Origin: Streptomyces sp. Edi2
GTDB taxonomy: Bacteria; Actinomycetota; Actinomycetes; Streptomycetales; Streptomycetaceae
Direction of reading: 5' to 3'
Assembly (NCBI RefSeq): GCF_040253635.1
Contig: NZ_JBEJGX010000003.1
Location: 6,907,501 to 6,971,500, forward strand
Length of the DNA: 64,000 nt
Shown: positions 62,433 to 64,000 of the stretch, one piece after another
Position numbering within the stretch: the stretch's first letter is position 1
Layout: each line of letters starts with the position of its first letter
Notes under the pieces: model-generated
Database searches by the model: none
The model's input: only the letters and a program-made list of their open reading frames with translations
Told to the model about the DNA's origin: nothing
Translations under genes and position numbers: made by a program

Positions 62433-63644
62433 ATGGACGAAGAAACCGAAAGCGACACGAAGAAGAAGGAGAAGCGGGTAGACCTGAGCCTTGCTCAGGT
62501 GGCCGGCAGCGCGCTCGCCGCGGCGGTCGCCGCGTACCTCGCAGGCCGGCTCGGCGTCTACGGAACGATCATCGGCGCGGGGGTGGTCAGTGTCGTGGCC
62601 ACTACCGGCGGCTCGGTATTCCAGCACCTGTTCCGGCGCACCGGTGAACAGCTCAAGGAGGCGACGGTCACCACCCGGCCGAAGCCGCGCCGCTCCTCCG
62701 TCACCCGCACTCGATCCACCACACCGGATGTCCGGCAGGCCGGGCCCACGATGGTGCTGCCGACCTTCGACAAGGAGGGCACGGAGGACAAGGTCACCTC
62801 CGTCGCCGCCAGGACGTCCGCGCCCGGCCCCGCCCGTACGCAGCTGATCCCGCGGGCCGAGCAGACCCGCCGGCGCGACCCGGCAGCTGCCCGCCCCGGC
62901 CCGCAGGCGGATGACGCGACGCGGCTGCTGCGCGCCGCCGGCCCCGAGGCGACCCGCGCCCTGCGCGCGGTGGACGGGAGCGACCCGGGGCGGCCCGCCG
63001 ACCGGACACAACTGGTGCCGCGGCTCGACCGGCCGACCATGGCGCTGGGTCAGGCGGACGGCCGTCCGACCGGCGTTCCGGCCGCGCGGCATCCGGCCGG
63101 CCCGCCCGAGGAGCTGAGCACCGCGACGTACGGCACGCGGCTGCGTGGCTGGAAGCGTCCGACGCTCGGTGCGCTCGCGGTCTTCGCGCTCGCCATGGGC
63201 GTGGTCACCGGCACCGAGCTGATCACCGGGCAGACGCCGAGCGGCGCGCAGGGCACCACACTGAGCAATCTCACCCACACCGGGGGAGGGGGCCGCCAGC
63301 AGCACCGCTCCCCGCAGTCGCCCGGTTCCGGTCACTCGCCGGACGGCGGTGGCCGGCACGGTGGCGGAGACCGCCGGAGCCCGGATCCGGGCAACTCGGG
63401 TGACACCGATTCCGGTACCGGTACGGACAAGCGCGGTGGCACGCCGTCACCGGACCCGAGCCCGTCCGACGGCAAGACGTCGCCGGATCCCGGCTCGCCC
63501 TCGTCGCCGGACCCGTCCCCGAGCGGTTCCGCCGGTGACGGACACACCGGCTCCGGCGACGGTCCGGCCGGTACCGGGGACGAGGGGGACGCCCCGAACG
63601 GGCAGCAGTCCGGCGGGCCGGCCCCCGAACCCGGCGCCTCCTGA
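62433..63644 (+). CDS. Membrane-anchored hypothetical protein with disordered extracellular tail
   Basis: A 403-residue protein. After a Lys/Glu-rich start (MDEETESDTKKKEKRVDLSL) comes a hydrophobic region (residues 22-60, AGSALAAAVAAYLAGRLGVYGTIIGAGVVSVVATTGG). A long Arg/Pro-rich cytosolic region follows, then a second membrane segment (GALAVFALAMGVVTGTEL, about 248-266). The last 130 residues are Gly/Ser/Pro/Asp-rich repeats with PDPSPS and GSGDGPAG units. It is conserved beside sepH in Streptomyces as far as I recall, function unknown. ATG 62433 follows AAAGGTTGGAG; the frame is open upstream without coding character. Confidence 0.75.
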   Translation: MDEETESDTKKKEKRVDLSLAQVAGSALAAAVAAYLAGRLGVYGTIIGAGVVSVVATTGGSVFQHLFRRTGEQLKEATVTTRPKPRRSSVTRTRSTTPDVRQAGPTMVLPTFDKEGTEDKVTSVAARTSAPGPARTQLIPRAEQTRRRDPAAARPGPQADDATRLLRAAGPEATRALRAVDGSDPGRPADRTQLVPRLDRPTMALGQADGRPTGVPAARHPAGPPEELSTATYGTRLRGWKRPTLGALAVFALAMGVVTGTELITGQTPSGAQGTTLSNLTHTGGGGRQQHRSPQSPGSGHSPDGGGRHGGGDRRSPDPGNSGDTDSGTGTDKRGGTPSPDPSPSDGKTSPDPGSPSSPDPSPSGSAGDGHTGSGDGPAGTGDEGDAPNGQQSGGPAPEPGAS

Positions 63645-63700
63645 TCCGGCTTCGGTCCGTCCGGCAAGGACCGTGCGGACGAGGGGGAACCGTAACCGCC

Positions 63701-63734
63701 GCGGCCCGGCGCCCACACCAGGGCGCCGGGCCGC
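63701..63734. terminator. Terminator between convergent genes
   Basis: A perfect 14-bp stem GCGGCCCGGCGCCC with its complement and loop ACACCA, between the membrane protein gene and the convergent oxidase gene. Confidence 0.85.
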
Positions 63735-63746
63735 AGCCGCTATCGG

Positions 63747-64000
63747 TCAGTCCCCCAGGACCTGCCGCAGATAGGCATTGGCGAACCGGCGTTCCGGGTC
63801 CAGCCGGTCGCGCAGCGCGGTGAACTCCCCGAACCGCGGATAGGCGTCGGCAAGGTAGGCGGCGTCGCGGGTGTGCAGCTTCCCCCAGTGCGGGCGCCCG
63901 TCGTGTGCCGTCATGATCCGTTCGGCGGCCGCGAAATACGCTCCGTACGGTGTCCCGCGGTACATGTGTACGGCGAGGTACACGGTGTCCCGGCCCGAAG
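63747..64000 (-). CDS. FAD-linked sugar-lactone oxidase (ALO type), C-terminal part
   Basis: The last 84 codons or so of a gene that continues beyond the window. The sequence VYLAVHMYRGTPYGAYFAAAERIMTAHDGRPHWGKLHTRDAAYLADAYPRFGEFTALRDRLDPERRFANAYLRQVLG matches the C-terminal ALO domain of D-arabinono-1,4-lactone / L-gulonolactone oxidases. The motif HWGKLH includes the conserved residues near the FAD and substrate site. The N-terminal FAD-binding domain is outside the window. Confidence 0.88.
   Translation of the reverse strand, partial: SGRDTVYLAVHMYRGTPYGAYFAAAERIMTAHDGRPHWGKLHTRDAAYLADAYPRFGEFTALRDRLDPERRFANAYLRQVLGD

Overview
The window is high-GC DNA with strong third-position GC bias, GTG/TTG starts and a gene set that points to a Streptomyces chromosome. 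The decisive marker is the developmental regulator gene whiH immediately upstream of the principal sigma factor gene hrdB, an arrangement known from Streptomyces coelicolor. SepH, DUF4192, DUF5998 and DUF7455 proteins, a c-di-AMP riboswitch on an M23 peptidase and an N-terminal-GNAT PatA-type acetyltransferase fit the same assignment.

Positions 1-11612 are an ESX (type VII) secretion locus on the + strand: a MinD/ParA-like ATPase, a three-ATPase EccC, a conserved locus protein, two WXG100-like small proteins with degenerate WXG motifs, a small conserved protein, a 932-residue modular effector ending in a restriction-endonuclease-like nuclease, and its Imm49 immunity protein. Positions 11609-13613 are a 2-kb transposable unit with a 3-bp TTA duplication. 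It carries a PHP metallohydrolase gene next to an IS5-family insertion sequence. Positions 13611-16400 are scrambled: a gene tail, an IS701-type transposase remnant, a small winged-helix gene, and two diverged direct repeats each with a covarying hairpin. A large serine recombinase (16424-18424) then ends inside a recQ-like helicase gene whose 5' part survives at 18405-18800. This marks the right edge of an integrated element. The left edge is not in the window, so the ESX locus may lie on that element (inference).

From 18.8 kb onward the sequence looks like core chromosome. It runs DUF4192 protein, glycogen-debranching-like enzyme, NUDIX regulator, whiH, hrdB, a trypsin-like protease, DUF7455 protein, topoisomerase IV subunit B, a DUF1453 membrane protein with a NarL-type two-component pair, a DUF485/symporter pair convergent with a CitA/CitB-type two-component pair, an iron-box-controlled sucrase/ferredoxin-like gene, a divergent pair of citrate synthases (one fused to a DNA-binding domain), a COG0523 GTPase, topoisomerase IV subunit A, two M16 peptidases, the riboswitch-controlled M23 peptidase, a GntR regulator, HPr, PatA, DUF5998, a phosphodiesterase, thymidine kinase, a VOC protein, a sulfurtransferase, sepH, a membrane protein, and the 3' end of a sugar-lactone oxidase.

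Functional groupings are: secretion with toxin and immunity at the left; growth-essential transcription and chromosome segregation (hrdB, parE, parC); carbon uptake and acyl-CoA metabolism (symporter, two-component system, citrate synthases, PatA, HPr); and development and division (whiH, sepH). Several convergent gene pairs are separated by very long perfect hairpins. No rRNA, tRNA or CRISPR array was seen.
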